64,000 nt of DNA from Tropicibacter alexandrii (GTDB lineage Bacteria; Pseudomonadota; Alphaproteobacteria; Rhodobacterales; Rhodobacteraceae): assembly GCF_003667315.2 (NCBI RefSeq), contig NZ_RCTZ02000005.1, positions 1 to 64,000 of the forward strand, given 5' to 3'. Positions within the stretch are counted from its first letter, which is position 1, and every line of letters starts with the position of its first letter. Shown one piece after another: positions 27,457-36,910 of the stretch. The position numbers and the translations under genes are program-made. A model generated the notes under the pieces. It saw nothing but the letters and a program-made list of their open reading frames with translations. It did not search any database and was not told the origin of the DNA.

Positions 27457-27848
27457 GCGCGTTCCTCCGCCGGAAAGAAGGACAAGAGCGTGGACAGGAT
27501 GTTCGGTTTGACCGGCTTGACGAGGTAGTGATTGGCCCCGGCCGCAAAGGCCTGTTCGGCGTCATGCACCTGTGCCTCGGTCGAGATCATCACCGCTGGG
27601 ACGTCGCGCGTATGCGGCATGGTCCGGGCGGCGTCGAGGAATCGATAGCCATCCATCACCGGCATGTTCACGTCGATCAGCATCAGGTCGATGGTGCGAT
27701 CCAGCGCGCGTTCCAGCGCCTCCATGCCGTTTTCAGCCTCGATCACGGTCCACCCCGCCGCTTCGATCAGGCTGCGATGGTACATCCGGACGGTCGTGGC
27801 GTCGTCGACGACAAGCGCCGTGGGTCGGTGGGCGGCGGGTGTTGTCAT
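27453..27848 (-). CDS. cheY: CheY-like response regulator (first copy)
   Basis: The 131-residue product is a receiver domain only. It shows TALVVDDATTVRMYHRSL, the phospho-acceptor aspartate in LMLIDVNMPVMDGYRFLD, VMISTEA and the lysine in YLVKPVKPN. The ATG at 27848 overlaps the cheR stop (ATGA), and its own stop overlaps the cheA start. An upstream open extension to 28031 lies inside cheR and is not used. It is the likely main phospho-signal output of the operon, though its target is unknown because no flagellar or pilus genes are present. Confidence 0.92.
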   Translation of the reverse strand: MTTPAAHRPTALVVDDATTVRMYHRSLIEAAGWTVIEAENGMEALERALDRTIDLMLIDVNMPVMDGYRFLDAARTMPHTRDVPAVMISTEAQVHDAEQAFAAGANHYLVKPVKPNILSTLLSFFPAEERA

Positions 27849-28693
27849 GACAAGGGCCTCTGGTAGACGATGGCGTCCGTGAACTTGCGGACCGTGTAGA
27901 GCGAGGACATTCGGCTCATCGATTCCGAATGACCCAGAAACAGGAATCCACCGGGGTTGAGCGCGTCGAACAAGGTGTCGGCGGCCCGGCGGCGGGACTG
28001 ATCGTCGAAGTAGATCAACATGTTGCGGCAAAAGATGACGTCATAGCCTTTCAGGGCGCGCGTCTGTTGCGGATCGGACAGGTTCCGCGGGAAGAACCGC
28101 ACCGCATCGCGGATCTGGTCCGAAATGCGGTAGCGCCGGCCAGCCAGCGGGGTGAAATGCCGCTTGAGCATCGCCGGGGGGACATGCTGGACCGAGCGTT
28201 CGCCGAACACCCCGTCCTCGCATTTCCCCAGCGCCACGGTATCGATATCGCAGCCCGACAGCTCGACATCGTGCTGGGCAAGGCCGGGCCATTCCTCGAT
28301 CAGGTGCAACGCGATGCTATAAGGTTCCTCGCCAGTGGAGCAGGGCAGGGACAAAAGCCGGATCGGTCCCTTTCGGCGGCGTCGATTGTGCACCACCTCG
28401 TCCATCACGTCGCTGACCAGAACGCGGAACTGGTGATCCTCGCGAAAGAAATACGTCTCGTTCACGGTCATCTGGTTGACCAGTTCCTGAAACTCGGACT
28501 GGCTGGCCTCGAACCGCATATGGACGAAATATTCGCGGAAGGATCGGGCGCCGGTCGCCTCGATCCGGCGCAAGATGCGCTTGTCCACGAAGTAGCGCTT
28601 GGAGTCGTCGAACTCGATCCCGGTCTTCTTGTAGAAGTATTCCCGGAACTGCTTGAATTCGTCCAACGTCAAGGCTGTGACGGCCATGGTCAT
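27845..28693 (-). CDS. cheR: Chemotaxis protein methyltransferase CheR
   Basis: The product of about 282 residues has the CheR N-terminal helical domain (EFKQFREYFYKKTGIEFDDS) and the SAM-dependent methyltransferase fold. SAM-binding motifs are SLPCSTGEEPYSIALHL and later DVIFCRNMLIYFDD, followed by NPGGFLFLGHSESM. It methylates glutamates in receptor signalling helices. Start 28693 overlaps the HEAT-repeat gene stop (ATGA); 28687 is an alternative. CheR presence together with CheB implies that at least one receptor here is subject to methylation adaptation. Confidence 0.94.
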   Translation of the reverse strand: MTMAVTALTLDEFKQFREYFYKKTGIEFDDSKRYFVDKRILRRIEATGARSFREYFVHMRFEASQSEFQELVNQMTVNETYFFREDHQFRVLVSDVMDEVVHNRRRRKGPIRLLSLPCSTGEEPYSIALHLIEEWPGLAQHDVELSGCDIDTVALGKCEDGVFGERSVQHVPPAMLKRHFTPLAGRRYRISDQIRDAVRFFPRNLSDPQQTRALKGYDVIFCRNMLIYFDDQSRRRAADTLFDALNPGGFLFLGHSESMSRMSSLYTVRKFTDAIVYQRPLS

Positions 28694-29322
28694 CCGGCGG
28701 ACCCCGCTGCGATGTTCTCGATCCGGGCGATGACGGTGTCGGCGGCGAACTGGATATAGGGCTCGTCGGCGAAGCGCGTGCTTACCTCGCGCAGCGCCGC
28801 CAGATGTTCCGGCCCGCCTATGTCGGTCAGCCGGTCGATGGCGGTGCCGACCACGTTGGTATGGGTTTCGCGCATCAACAGGTCGCGCAACCACAGCGGC
28901 GCATCGGGATGCGGCAGCAGCCGCAGGATGTCCACCGCCATGATGCGCACATCCGGGTCCGGGCTTTGCAGCAGCGGCGCCATATGGCCGGCGACCGCCG
29001 TCGACATCTTCTGCAGGAGCGTCACCGCCTCGTTGCGCATTTCGGCCGTGTCGCTGGACAGCAGGTCGATGATCCCGGGCACCGTGTCGGCATCGTTCTG
29101 CTCGGCCAGCGCATCGAAGAGCGCGGCCCGCACCAGCGGCGACGGTTCGTCCGCGAGCCGGGCCAGCAGCAACGGTGCTGCGCCGTCGATCTCGGCGAGG
29201 CCAAGGGCGGCGGCCCGGCGTTTGGACTCGCTGCCGTCGGCCAGCTGTCTTTGCAGGGTGCTTCGGCTCGTCTTGCGGGCGGATTTGGAAGCAGAGGGTT
29301 CGGACTGGGGGATCAGCGGCAT
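28690..29322 (-). CDS. HEAT-repeat protein in the che operon
   Basis: A 210-residue protein with a basic, Ser/Lys-rich N-terminus (about 30 residues), followed by repeated pairs of helices of HEAT type. Repeats read, for example, ADEPSPLVRAALFDALAE, SSDTAEMRNEAVTLLQKM and QSPDPDVRIMAVDILRLL. HEAT arrays are scaffolds and have no catalytic site. It lies between cheB (overlap TGATG) and cheR (overlap ATGA), so it is translated with the adaptation enzymes and probably tethers CheB or CheR or recruits them to the receptor. Such a gene is not part of the standard E. coli chemotaxis set. Confidence 0.85.
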   Translation of the reverse strand: MPLIPQSEPSASKSARKTSRSTLQRQLADGSESKRRAAALGLAEIDGAAPLLLARLADEPSPLVRAALFDALAEQNDADTVPGIIDLLSSDTAEMRNEAVTLLQKMSTAVAGHMAPLLQSPDPDVRIMAVDILRLLPHPDAPLWLRDLLMRETHTNVVGTAIDRLTDIGGPEHLAALREVSTRFADEPYIQFAADTVIARIENIAAGSAG

Positions 29323-30386
29323 CAGGCGGTCCTTTTCACGCGCACCCGGGATGTCCAGGCGATGAGTTGCTCGGCGATCTGTCCGCTGGGCAGGATTTCT
29401 GTGGCGCCGCCGTATTCGATCAGTTTCATCGGCATGCCGAAGACCGCGGCGCTGTCTTCGGATTCGGCGATGGTCAGGCCGCCTTCGGCATGCAGCCGGG
29501 CAAACTCCCGCGCGCCGTCGTCGCCCATGCCGGTCAACTGCACGCCGATCAGCTTGGTCGCGGGCAGTGTCTCAAGCGCCGAGGCGACCATGCGCGAGAC
29601 GCTCGGATGCCAGCTGTAGGAGTCGTCGATTGCGACCGGGGTCGCGGCCAGCCGCCGGAAGCGCATCGTGACCTCGGCATCGCCACCGCCGGAAATCACG
29701 TGCACTTGGCCCGGCAGCAATGGGCAGGGCTTGGTCAATTCCGACACCTGCAGCGCGCAGGTGCTGTTGAGCCGGTCGGCGAAGACGCCGGTAAAGCGCG
29801 GCGGCATGTGCTGCGCGATGAGGATCGGCACCGGAAAACTGGCCGGCAAAGCGCCAAGGATGTCGCCCAGAATGGCTGGTCCGCCGGTCGAGACCCCGAT
29901 CAGCACCAGTTCGGGGCGGGCCTCCGTTTGGGCGGCGGATCTTGCAGGGGCGCGTCGTTCCTTCGGCTCGGGCGGGGCCTGACGCCGTGCGGGCCGCCGC
30001 TTGCGCCCGGCGCTGCGGACCTTGGCGCGCAACTCGGCAAAGACCTCGCGGATATTGTGAGAGACGGTGCCGCCCGGTTTGGCGACGAAATCCGTCGCCC
30101 CCAGTTCGAGCGCCTCGAAGCTGGCCAGTGCGCCGCGCGTGGTCAGCGAAGAGACCATGATCACCGGCACCCGCTCGATTTCCATCATGTGGGCAAGGCA
30201 GGTCAGGCCGTCCATGCGCGGCATGTTGATATCCAGCGTGACGACATCCGGGCGCAGTTGAGCGAACTTGGTCAGCGCATCTTCGCCATCGCGCGCCGTC
30301 TTGACCTCGATATCCGGGTCGGTTGCAAAACATTCTGTCAGCAGGGTCCGCATCAGGGCGGAGTCGTCAACGATAAGCAGGCGCAT
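29322..30386 (-). CDS. cheB: Chemotaxis methylesterase/deamidase CheB
   Basis: CheB of 354 residues. The N-terminal receiver (residues 1-120) has MRLLIVDDSALMRTLL and the phospho-acceptor in VVTLDINMPRMDGL. The C-terminal esterase has the catalytic triad: Ser in IGVSTGGPAIL, His in IAQHMPPRFTG and Asp in TGMGDDGAREF. It removes methyl groups added by CheR and deamidates receptor glutamines. The gene follows the triple-CheW gene by 7 bases and overlaps the HEAT gene. Confidence 0.95.
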   Translation of the reverse strand: MRLLIVDDSALMRTLLTECFATDPDIEVKTARDGEDALTKFAQLRPDVVTLDINMPRMDGLTCLAHMMEIERVPVIMVSSLTTRGALASFEALELGATDFVAKPGGTVSHNIREVFAELRAKVRSAGRKRRPARRQAPPEPKERRAPARSAAQTEARPELVLIGVSTGGPAILGDILGALPASFPVPILIAQHMPPRFTGVFADRLNSTCALQVSELTKPCPLLPGQVHVISGGGDAEVTMRFRRLAATPVAIDDSYSWHPSVSRMVASALETLPATKLIGVQLTGMGDDGAREFARLHAEGGLTIAESEDSAAVFGMPMKLIEYGGATEILPSGQIAEQLIAWTSRVRVKRTA

Positions 30387-30393
30387 CTAAAGG

Positions 30394-31965
30394 TCAGGCT
30401 ATAGCAGGTTCCGGTCGGGTGACGTCGGCGAGGTCGCCGGCGCCGACAAGTGTTTCGGCATGGGTGATCAGCAGCATCCGCCGCCCGGCATCCAGTTTGG
30501 CAACCTGCTGGACGAGATGGTCGGCATGGTTCGGCATCCTTGGCGCGGCATCCAGCGCAGCGCCGGGTATGCGCAGCACCTCGGTCACCGAGTCGACGAT
30601 GAAACCCGTTCGTTTGCCGTCGACAGTGAGGACCAGGATGCGCTGGCGGTCATGGCGGGGCAGGTCGGGGAGCGAGAACATCCGCCGCAATTCCACGACC
30701 GGCAGGACCGACCCACGCAGGTTGATGATCCCCTCGACCGTGGCGGGCGCGTTGGGAACGCGCGACAGCTGCTCGGGGACGCGGATGATTTCCTGAACGT
30801 CGTGGATGTTGACGCCGTATTCCTGTTGATCCAGCTGATAGACCACCAACTGCATCTCGTCCGTCGCATCGAAGCCCATCTCGGCCTCCTCCTCGGTGTC
30901 GGGGTCCATGCCGGTTTCGGCGCGGCTGTCTTGTTCAAGCGCCAAGGCCTCCTGCACGGCAGGCAGGTCGAGCAGGGCCGTGGCGGACAGGATCGAGACA
31001 AGCCTCTGGCCGTCGTCCAACTGGCACACCGCCTCGATTTCGTCCCGGTCGCCTCGGCGCAACACGCCGGGCAGCTTGTCCCGTGTCTCTGCCCGGATGC
31101 GCAGGACCTCGCGGACCTGGTCCACCACCATGCCGACGCGGCGCGCGGGCGTGGTGCCAAGGGTGATGACCATGACCCGGTTGTGGTCGGCCCGATCGGT
31201 ATCGGGCAGCCCAAACAGGCGGCGCAGGCTGACGATCGGCAGCAGGCGGTCGCGCAAGGTGATCAGCCCGAGCACGTGGGATTGGCTCTTGGGAACTTGG
31301 GCGATCTGTTCGGGAACCCGGACGATCTCGTCGACCTGGCCAATCGGAAAGGCATATTCCTCGCCGTTCAGAAGCAGGCTGACCAGCTGGATCATCTCCT
31401 CCTCGGTTTCGACCTCGAGAGGATCGGCGCGTTTTCCGGCCCCCAGACCCGGCCCGGTGACGGAAACTTCGCGATCCGGGAATTGCCTGCGGACGACATC
31501 GCGGACATCCAGAAGTTGCAGCATGTCGATGCCCGCGATGCCCTTGGCGACGCCGCGGAGCACGTCGGAGGACAGCGCGCCATCGTCGTCGCGGGCGTCC
31601 TCGATGCGCTGTGGATCGACGTTCAGCACCCGGGCCACGCGATCGACGATCAGCCCGACCCGTTGCCCGGCATCGACGACGATCACCCGACTGGCATCAT
31701 CGGGGGCGCGCGGCGGCAGATCCAGCGCCGTGCGCAGGTCGAGGACCGGAAGCACCTCGCCACGCAGGTTTGCGAGCCCGGTCAGAACCGGCGGCGTCAG
31801 GGGCACCGACACGGTCGTCGGTACGCGGATGATCTCTTGCACGGTTTCGATCGGAAAGCCGAAGCATTCCTTGCCAAGATGAAAGCTGACGAACTGACGG
31901 ATGTCGGCGGCGCCTTCGGTCTCGTCCCGGTCGTCGTCGAACTTGAGGGTTTCGCTCATGGTCAT
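30394..31965 (-). CDS. cheW: Triple-domain CheW coupling protein
   Basis: The 523-residue product contains three CheW domains in tandem (about residues 23-160, 191-337 and 370-508). Each has the family core: TVQEIIRVPTTVSVPLTPP with NLRGEVLPVLDL in the first; QVDEIVRVPEQIAQVPKSQ with TLRDRLLPIVSL in the second; and VQEIIRVPEQLSRVPNAP with NLRGSVLPVVEL in the third. The second domain differs at the NLRG position. No receiver domain is attached, so it is not CheV. It could cross-link several receptors or CheA molecules into an array. It lies between the soluble receptor gene and cheB. Confidence 0.93.
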   Translation of the reverse strand: MTMSETLKFDDDRDETEGAADIRQFVSFHLGKECFGFPIETVQEIIRVPTTVSVPLTPPVLTGLANLRGEVLPVLDLRTALDLPPRAPDDASRVIVVDAGQRVGLIVDRVARVLNVDPQRIEDARDDDGALSSDVLRGVAKGIAGIDMLQLLDVRDVVRRQFPDREVSVTGPGLGAGKRADPLEVETEEEMIQLVSLLLNGEEYAFPIGQVDEIVRVPEQIAQVPKSQSHVLGLITLRDRLLPIVSLRRLFGLPDTDRADHNRVMVITLGTTPARRVGMVVDQVREVLRIRAETRDKLPGVLRRGDRDEIEAVCQLDDGQRLVSILSATALLDLPAVQEALALEQDSRAETGMDPDTEEEAEMGFDATDEMQLVVYQLDQQEYGVNIHDVQEIIRVPEQLSRVPNAPATVEGIINLRGSVLPVVELRRMFSLPDLPRHDRQRILVLTVDGKRTGFIVDSVTEVLRIPGAALDAAPRMPNHADHLVQQVAKLDAGRRMLLITHAETLVGAGDLADVTRPEPAIA

Positions 31966-31985
31966 GGTGCCCTCCCGGCAGGCGT

Positions 31986-33908
31986 TCAGGCGGTCTGCAA
32001 CTCGTCGGCGACAGCAGCGATATGATCGATGGCACTGGCCAGCTCCTCGGCCCCCTCGTTTTGCTGACGTGCGGCGGCGGAGGCTTCCTCCGTGGCGCTC
32101 TGAGCCTCTTCGGCGGCGGCGGCGATCTGTTCCATCCCGGCCTTGGCATTGCTCACGGCGCTGGACACTTCTTCCGATGCGGATTGAATGTCGCGGTTTC
32201 CATCCAGCACGGTCTGCATATCCGCCAACACGCTGGCCAACTGGTCGGTGGTGACGCGCGCGCGCTCGACCTCGGTCATCGAGGCATCCGCAATGCCCAG
32301 AAGGTCGCCGCGCACGATCCCGATCTGGTCCTGGATGCCCTTGACCATGTCCTTGATCTGCTCGGCATTTTCGGCGGCGTCATTGGCGAGGTTCTGGATG
32401 TCGGTCGACACCACGGCGAACCCCTTGCCGTATTCGCCGGCCCGGGCCGCCTCGACGGCGCCGTTGACCGCCAGCATGCTGGTCTGGATCGCGACGTTGG
32501 AAATCGCATCGACGATCTTGTCGATCTTGCGGCTGATCAGCTCCAGTTCCTGAATCTCGGTGACCGAGGTGCGCCCGGCCTCCATCGCGAAATTGATGCC
32601 TGCGATGATCTCGTCGACGGTCGCGCGGTTCTCGGTGAGCAGGTTGCCGATCATTTCGCCCTTGGTCAGCGCCTCCGCCGAGCGGGCGGTGGCCATCTGC
32701 ACGTTGCGCTCGATCTGTGCGATCCCGGCAACGCCCTCTTCGACGGCGGCGGCTTGGGTCGCGGCGGTTTCGGAAATCTGGCTGATCGCGGCCATGATCT
32801 CGGAGCTGGACCGATTCAGTTCCTGAATGGTCGAAGACAGTTCCTCGGCGGCGGCGGCGACTTCCTCGGCGGATTTGGCGATATCGGTCGAGTTCTTCAG
32901 TTCCTCGGACAGCAGGTCGAGATCGTTGGCTGCCCGCTCAGCTTCCTGCAGGGCCTGCGATTGTTGGTCGACGGCCTTGCGCGCCTCTTCGGCACCGGCG
33001 GACTGCTCCTCGGCTGCGGCGGCGACCTCTTCTGCGCCCCGCTGCGCCTGAGCGGCGGCGGTGCCCATCTCGATGGCCGCCGAGGCAAGTTCGCTGGCGC
33101 CGGTCGAAATGATGATGATGTCCTGACGGATCGTGGCAAGCTGGCTGGTGACCAATTTGCCCTTTTCGACCTCGTCGGCGGCACGGGTGGCGGATTGCTG
33201 CACCCCGTCCGAGATGCGCTGCGCCCCGGCCTGGATCTGCTTGATCAGCTCCTCGATGCTGGTGGCGTTCGATTCCGAGGCCTCGGCCAAGGTGCGCACC
33301 GTATCGGCCACGACCGCAAACCCCTTGCCATGCTTTCCGGCGCGGGCCGCCTCGATCGCGGCGTTCAGCGCCAGAAGGTTGGTCTGGTCGGCGATGCGGA
33401 TCACCTGATTGACCGCGTCGATCACGTTGTTGGTCTGGCTTTCCAGCTCGGTCATTAGGGCGACCGATGCGTTTTGCCGGTCAGAGGCGCGGCCGACATT
33501 CTCCACCAGCTTGACGATGCCGCTGCTGGTATCCTCGATCAGGACCTGAAGCCGCGCGGTGGTGTCCCGGGACATCTCGGCGGCCTCTTGCTGCAGGGCG
33601 ACACGCCGGTTGATCTGGGTCATCGCGGCGGCGCTTTCTTCGGCGGCGGAGGCGGCCTGTTCCGCGCCAGAGGCGATCTGCATCATGGATTGCGACAGCT
33701 GTTCGGTGGCTGCCGCCGCCTCTGTCACACCGCCACCGAGACGTACGGTGGCCTCGGCGATGCGCTCTGCCGCCTGTTGCTGGCGGGCCAGTGTACGGGC
33801 GCGCTGGCGCTTTTGATCGACGGTCACGCTGCCGCGTGTCGGGGTCTTTGCGGTCTCGTCCACGGTGACGGACCCGGTTGCGGTTTTGTGTTTGCTGACC
33901 AATGCCAT
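31986..33908 (-). CDS. Soluble chemoreceptor with two signalling tips
   Basis: The 640-residue protein has no transmembrane helix and no recognisable sensor domain. Almost all of it is predicted coiled coil (Ala/Glu-rich heptads). It holds two receptor signalling hairpins. The first, residues about 172-200, is [20 protein letters not shown] followed by [10 protein letters not shown]. The second, residues about 471-500, is [20 protein letters not shown] followed by [11 protein letters not shown] short GSVTVD motif is repeated at residues 12-17 and 26-31. Start 33908 is preferred; the frame to 34145 lacks coding signs. It is the first gene of the che operon, and a cytoplasmic signal or partner protein would be its input. 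Confidence 0.9.
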   Translation of the reverse strand: MALVSKHKTATGSVTVDETAKTPTRGSVTVDQKRQRARTLARQQQAAERIAEATVRLGGGVTEAAAATEQLSQSMMQIASGAEQAASAAEESAAAMTQINRRVALQQEAAEMSRDTTARLQVLIEDTSSGIVKLVENVGRASDRQNASVALMTELESQTNNVIDAVNQVIRIADQTNLLALNAAIEAARAGKHGKGFAVVADTVRTLAEASESNATSIEELIKQIQAGAQRISDGVQQSATRAADEVEKGKLVTSQLATIRQDIIIISTGASELASAAIEMGTAAAQAQRGAEEVAAAAEEQSAGAEEARKAVDQQSQALQEAERAANDLDLLSEELKNSTDIAKSAEEVAAAAEELSSTIQELNRSSSEIMAAISQISETAATQAAAVEEGVAGIAQIERNVQMATARSAEALTKGEMIGNLLTENRATVDEIIAGINFAMEAGRTSVTEIQELELISRKIDKIVDAISNVAIQTSMLAVNGAVEAARAGEYGKGFAVVSTDIQNLANDAAENAEQIKDMVKGIQDQIGIVRGDLLGIADASMTEVERARVTTDQLASVLADMQTVLDGNRDIQSASEEVSSAVSNAKAGMEQIAAAAEEAQSATEEASAAARQQNEGAEELASAIDHIAAVADELQTA

Positions 33909-34122
33909 GCGGGCGCCCTTTTTCAATGCCGTTGCGCTGGCGCCACAAGCATTCGCGCGAGGCATGCGGATGGAGCCGTTGCCGTAGGGGTACCGCGTGG
34001 AAATGAATTGACGGTTAAACTTGGAACACCACATCGTTCGCAACCTATGCGGTAGCGAGGTGCTGTCGAACGGCGGTGGAAATGACATGAGCTTTGGGCC
34101 GCAAAGGGCCGTTTTCCAAAGG

Positions 34123-34953
34123 CTATCCCAGTTCCATGCTGGCAATCGCCTGAAGCGTCGCGCCCGCGGAAACGGCGGTGCCGCGATACATCCGGGCGGT
34201 GGAAAAGACGGGCGAAAACCCGTGGTCGTGCAGGGCGGTCGCCAGATGCGTGTTCGACGCGGGCAGGTCGATCATCACGGGGGATTCGCCCGACAGCGCG
34301 GCGGCCTGCCGCGCCAATCGCAGCGCGCGGTCCGCATCCGGGGCCACGATCGGGCCGATCTTGCAGCCGTCGCGGCACTGGCGCACGGTGGCAAAGCCGA
34401 TCAGCGTGCCGTCGTCCCGCAAGGCCACGGTCTTGCGGGTGGCGGTCTGGCGGACCCATGCGCGCAGGAAGGCCGGACGGGCGATGCCGGTGGCCGCGTG
34501 GTCGAGCGCGAAGATGGCGGCGTGATCCTCCGCCTCGATCAGGTCGGCCGGTTGATCCGGGGCGGCAAGGTGGCCCAGATACCGCGCGGATTGACCAGTG
34601 CGCACGAACCCGGAGCGGGCATAGTTCGCCTCTTGCGCGGGAACTCCGTCCAGACCGACGGTTCTCGCGCCGGCATGACCCAGCGCGTGACGCCACAGCC
34701 CGTAGCCGATGCCCTCTCCGCGAAAGGCGGGCAGGCACAGGTACAGGCCGAGAAACGCAACGCTGTCGGACAGATTCACCACCGAAATGGCCGCAACGGG
34801 CTGACCGTCGATTTCGGCGAGGAAGAAGCCCTCGGGATCGGTGGCATGGAACGCCTCCGCATCCTCCAGACCGGGGTTCCACCCCTCGGCGGCGGCCCAA
34901 TCCAGCATCAGCCGAACCTCGGGCAGGGACGCGGTGCGGAACAGGGGCGTCAT
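34123..34953 (-). CDS. GNAT-family N-acetyltransferase
   Basis: The 276-residue product has an N-terminal GNAT domain whose acetyl-CoA-binding motif A is [20 protein letters not shown] at residues of about 75-95. A C-terminal half resembles the Acetyltransf_18/DUF1248-type second domain ([20 protein letters not shown]). It would acetylate an amine substrate. Its start overlaps the stop of the GntR regulator gene (ATGA), so both are translated together and it may act in the pathway that regulator controls. Confidence 0.85.
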   Translation of the reverse strand: MTPLFRTASLPEVRLMLDWAAAEGWNPGLEDAEAFHATDPEGFFLAEIDGQPVAAISVVNLSDSVAFLGLYLCLPAFRGEGIGYGLWRHALGHAGARTVGLDGVPAQEANYARSGFVRTGQSARYLGHLAAPDQPADLIEAEDHAAIFALDHAATGIARPAFLRAWVRQTATRKTVALRDDGTLIGFATVRQCRDGCKIGPIVAPDADRALRLARQAAALSGESPVMIDLPASNTHLATALHDHGFSPVFSTARMYRGTAVSAGATLQAIASMELG

Positions 34954-35636
34954 CGGTTCAGCGCCTCGCGCAGCGAGGCCGGTGGCTGCGTCACGTTGCG
35001 CAGGTCGAGCGAGGCGATGAGATCGAGCAGGTGGCTTTTCATCAACTGCTCTGCCGTCGCGCCGTCGCGTCCTTCAAAGGCGTCCAACAAGGCGTGATGG
35101 GCTTGGGTTTCGCACATGGCCGCACGCCTGCGCCAGTAAAGCGCGATGATCAGGGACGATCTCGAAATGAGTTCGGAGATGAAGCCCTCGATCGTGGTCT
35201 GGTCGGCGATGCGGGCGATCTCGATGTGGAACTGCCCGGACAGATACAGCGCCCGTCCGTTTTCGCCCGCGTCAAGCGCGGCATGTTCCTGCCGGATGTT
35301 TTCGTGCAGCAGCGCAAGCCCGTCATCCGTCATCCGTTCCGCGGCGGACCATGCGGTCCTTGGTTCCAAGAGCGCCCGTGCCTCGAAGACCTCGCGCGCC
35401 TCGCGCACCGAGGGTTGCGCGACGAAGGCGCCGCGATTGCGCTTCAACTCGACGAGGTGGCGGTGTGACAGCGCCAGCAGGGCAGCGCGGACGATGGTGC
35501 GGCTGATCCCGTAGGCCTCGCCCAACTCATCCTCGCCCAGCTTGGTGCCGGGCGGCAGGCGGTGTTCGTGGATCGCGCGTTCGAGATCGGCCGATACCGT
35601 TTCCGCGGACCATACCTTGGTGTTGAGACTGTTCAT
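34950..35636 (-). CDS. GntR-family (FadR subfamily) transcriptional regulator
   Basis: A 228-residue regulator. The N-terminal winged helix-turn-helix contains LPPGTKLGEDELGEAYGISRTIVRAALLAL. The C-terminal all-helical FCD ligand domain has EVFEARALLEPRTAWSAAER and metal-type histidines in HIEIA and SHLLDLI. It usually represses until a carboxylic acid or related ligand binds. It is divergent from the ABC transporter operon, and a palindrome TTGTATACAA typical of GntR operators lies between them. It is followed by a GNAT gene with overlap. Confidence 0.92.
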   Translation of the reverse strand: MNSLNTKVWSAETVSADLERAIHEHRLPPGTKLGEDELGEAYGISRTIVRAALLALSHRHLVELKRNRGAFVAQPSVREAREVFEARALLEPRTAWSAAERMTDDGLALLHENIRQEHAALDAGENGRALYLSGQFHIEIARIADQTTIEGFISELISRSSLIIALYWRRRAAMCETQAHHALLDAFEGRDGATAEQLMKSHLLDLIASLDLRNVTQPPASLREALNR

Positions 35637-35727
35637 GCCGACCTGCCACTTCTCTCTCTGTTTCGCATCTTCGCGATTCGGCGTCAGGGGGACAAGTCGC
35701 GGAGAGGAAACTTGGTTGCATCGGAAA

Positions 35728-35737
35728 TTGTATACAA
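35728..35737. promoter_or_regulatory. Likely GntR operator in the GntR/ABC-transporter divergent promoter
   Basis: TTGTATACAA is a perfect 10-bp palindrome, of the kind bound by many GntR/FadR-type regulators. It lies in the 246-bp space between the divergent GntR gene and the transporter operon. A partly similar TTTGTGCACAG lies just downstream. Confidence 0.65.
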
Positions 35738-35882
35738 AGTTGTGCCCGAATTTGTGCACAGCCAAGCCGCAACCGTTCAAAATTTGGGCACTTCCTGTTT
35801 TCGCCGTGGTGCGGATAGGAAATTCCTGCCCTTGGACGAAAAGCCGATCCCATGCTGAGCTCGTCAATTCGATGAGGGTGGC

Positions 35883-36857
35883 ATGCGGACGGGATACGAT
35901 CTGGAACTGGTTCATGTGACCAAGCGCTATGGCAACACGGTGGCCGTGCGTGATCTGAACCATGTTTTTGCGCCGGGCAGCTATGTCTGCCTGCTGGGGC
36001 CGTCGGGCTGTGGCAAATCCTCGACCCTGCGCATGATCGCCGGGCACGAGGACGTGTCGGACGGCTCGATCCTGCTGGATGGCCAAGATGTGTCGACCCT
36101 TGCCCCCGCGCAGCGCGGCACGGCGATGATGTTCCAGAACTATGCGCTGTTCCCGCATCTGTCGGTGCGCGACAACGTCGCGTTTTCGCTGCGCATGAAG
36201 GGCGTGGACAAGGTCACGCGCCACAAGAAGGCCGATGAGCTGCTGGAACTGGTGGACATGACGCGCCTTGCCGACCGCCTGCCTGCGCAGCTGTCGGGCG
36301 GTCAGCAACAGCGCGTGGCGCTGGCCCGCGCGCTGGTCACGCAGCCCAAGGTCCTGCTGCTGGACGAGCCTTTGTCGGCGCTCGACCCGTTCCTGCGCAT
36401 CCGCATGCGCGCCGAGTTGAAAAAGCTGCAACGGGAACTGGGCATCACCTTCATCCACGTCACCCACGGTCAGGACGAGGCACTGGCCTTGGCCGACGAG
36501 ATCGTCGTGATGAACAACGCCGTGATCGAGCAGGCCGGTCCCGCGCGCGCGGTCTGGGCGACCCCCGTGACCGAATTCGTCGCGCGTTTCATCGGCGGGC
36601 ATAACGTGATCGCGCTGGAGGGCGGCAAGGCGACCGTGCGCGCCGATGCGGTGACGCTGGCCGATCAGGGCATGGCCGCCACCGTGACGGCGGTCGAATA
36701 CCAAGGCGCCTCCGTGGCCGTCACCACCCTGACCGAAGGCGGCGACGAGGTGCTCGCGCTGATGCCCGAGGAGCAATTCTTTACCTCACCGAAATCCCCC
36801 GGCGATGCGGTCAAGCTCGCATGGGACGAGGGGCGGCTGCACCGCCTCCGGGCCTGA
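35883..36857 (+). CDS. ABC transporter ATP-binding protein (spermidine/putrescine type)
   Basis: The 324-residue ATPase of an importer has Walker A GPSGCGKSS, a Q-loop in MMFQNYALFPH, signature LSGGQQQRVALARAL, Walker B VLLLDEP and the H-loop in IHVTHGQDE. A C-terminal TOBE-like regulatory region follows. It resembles PotA/FbpC-type ATPases and drives uptake together with the binding protein and two permeases that follow. Similarity is to the polyamine/opine family, but the substrate is not certain. Confidence 0.93.
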   Translation: MRTGYDLELVHVTKRYGNTVAVRDLNHVFAPGSYVCLLGPSGCGKSSTLRMIAGHEDVSDGSILLDGQDVSTLAPAQRGTAMMFQNYALFPHLSVRDNVAFSLRMKGVDKVTRHKKADELLELVDMTRLADRLPAQLSGGQQQRVALARALVTQPKVLLLDEPLSALDPFLRIRMRAELKKLQRELGITFIHVTHGQDEALALADEIVVMNNAVIEQAGPARAVWATPVTEFVARFIGGHNVIALEGGKATVRADAVTLADQGMAATVTAVEYQGASVAVTTLTEGGDEVLALMPEEQFFTSPKSPGDAVKLAWDEGRLHRLRA

Positions 36858-36910
36858 TCGGGCCACCAAACCACCCCATCGAAACCCGTCCAACAGAGAG
36901 GACAGAGACT

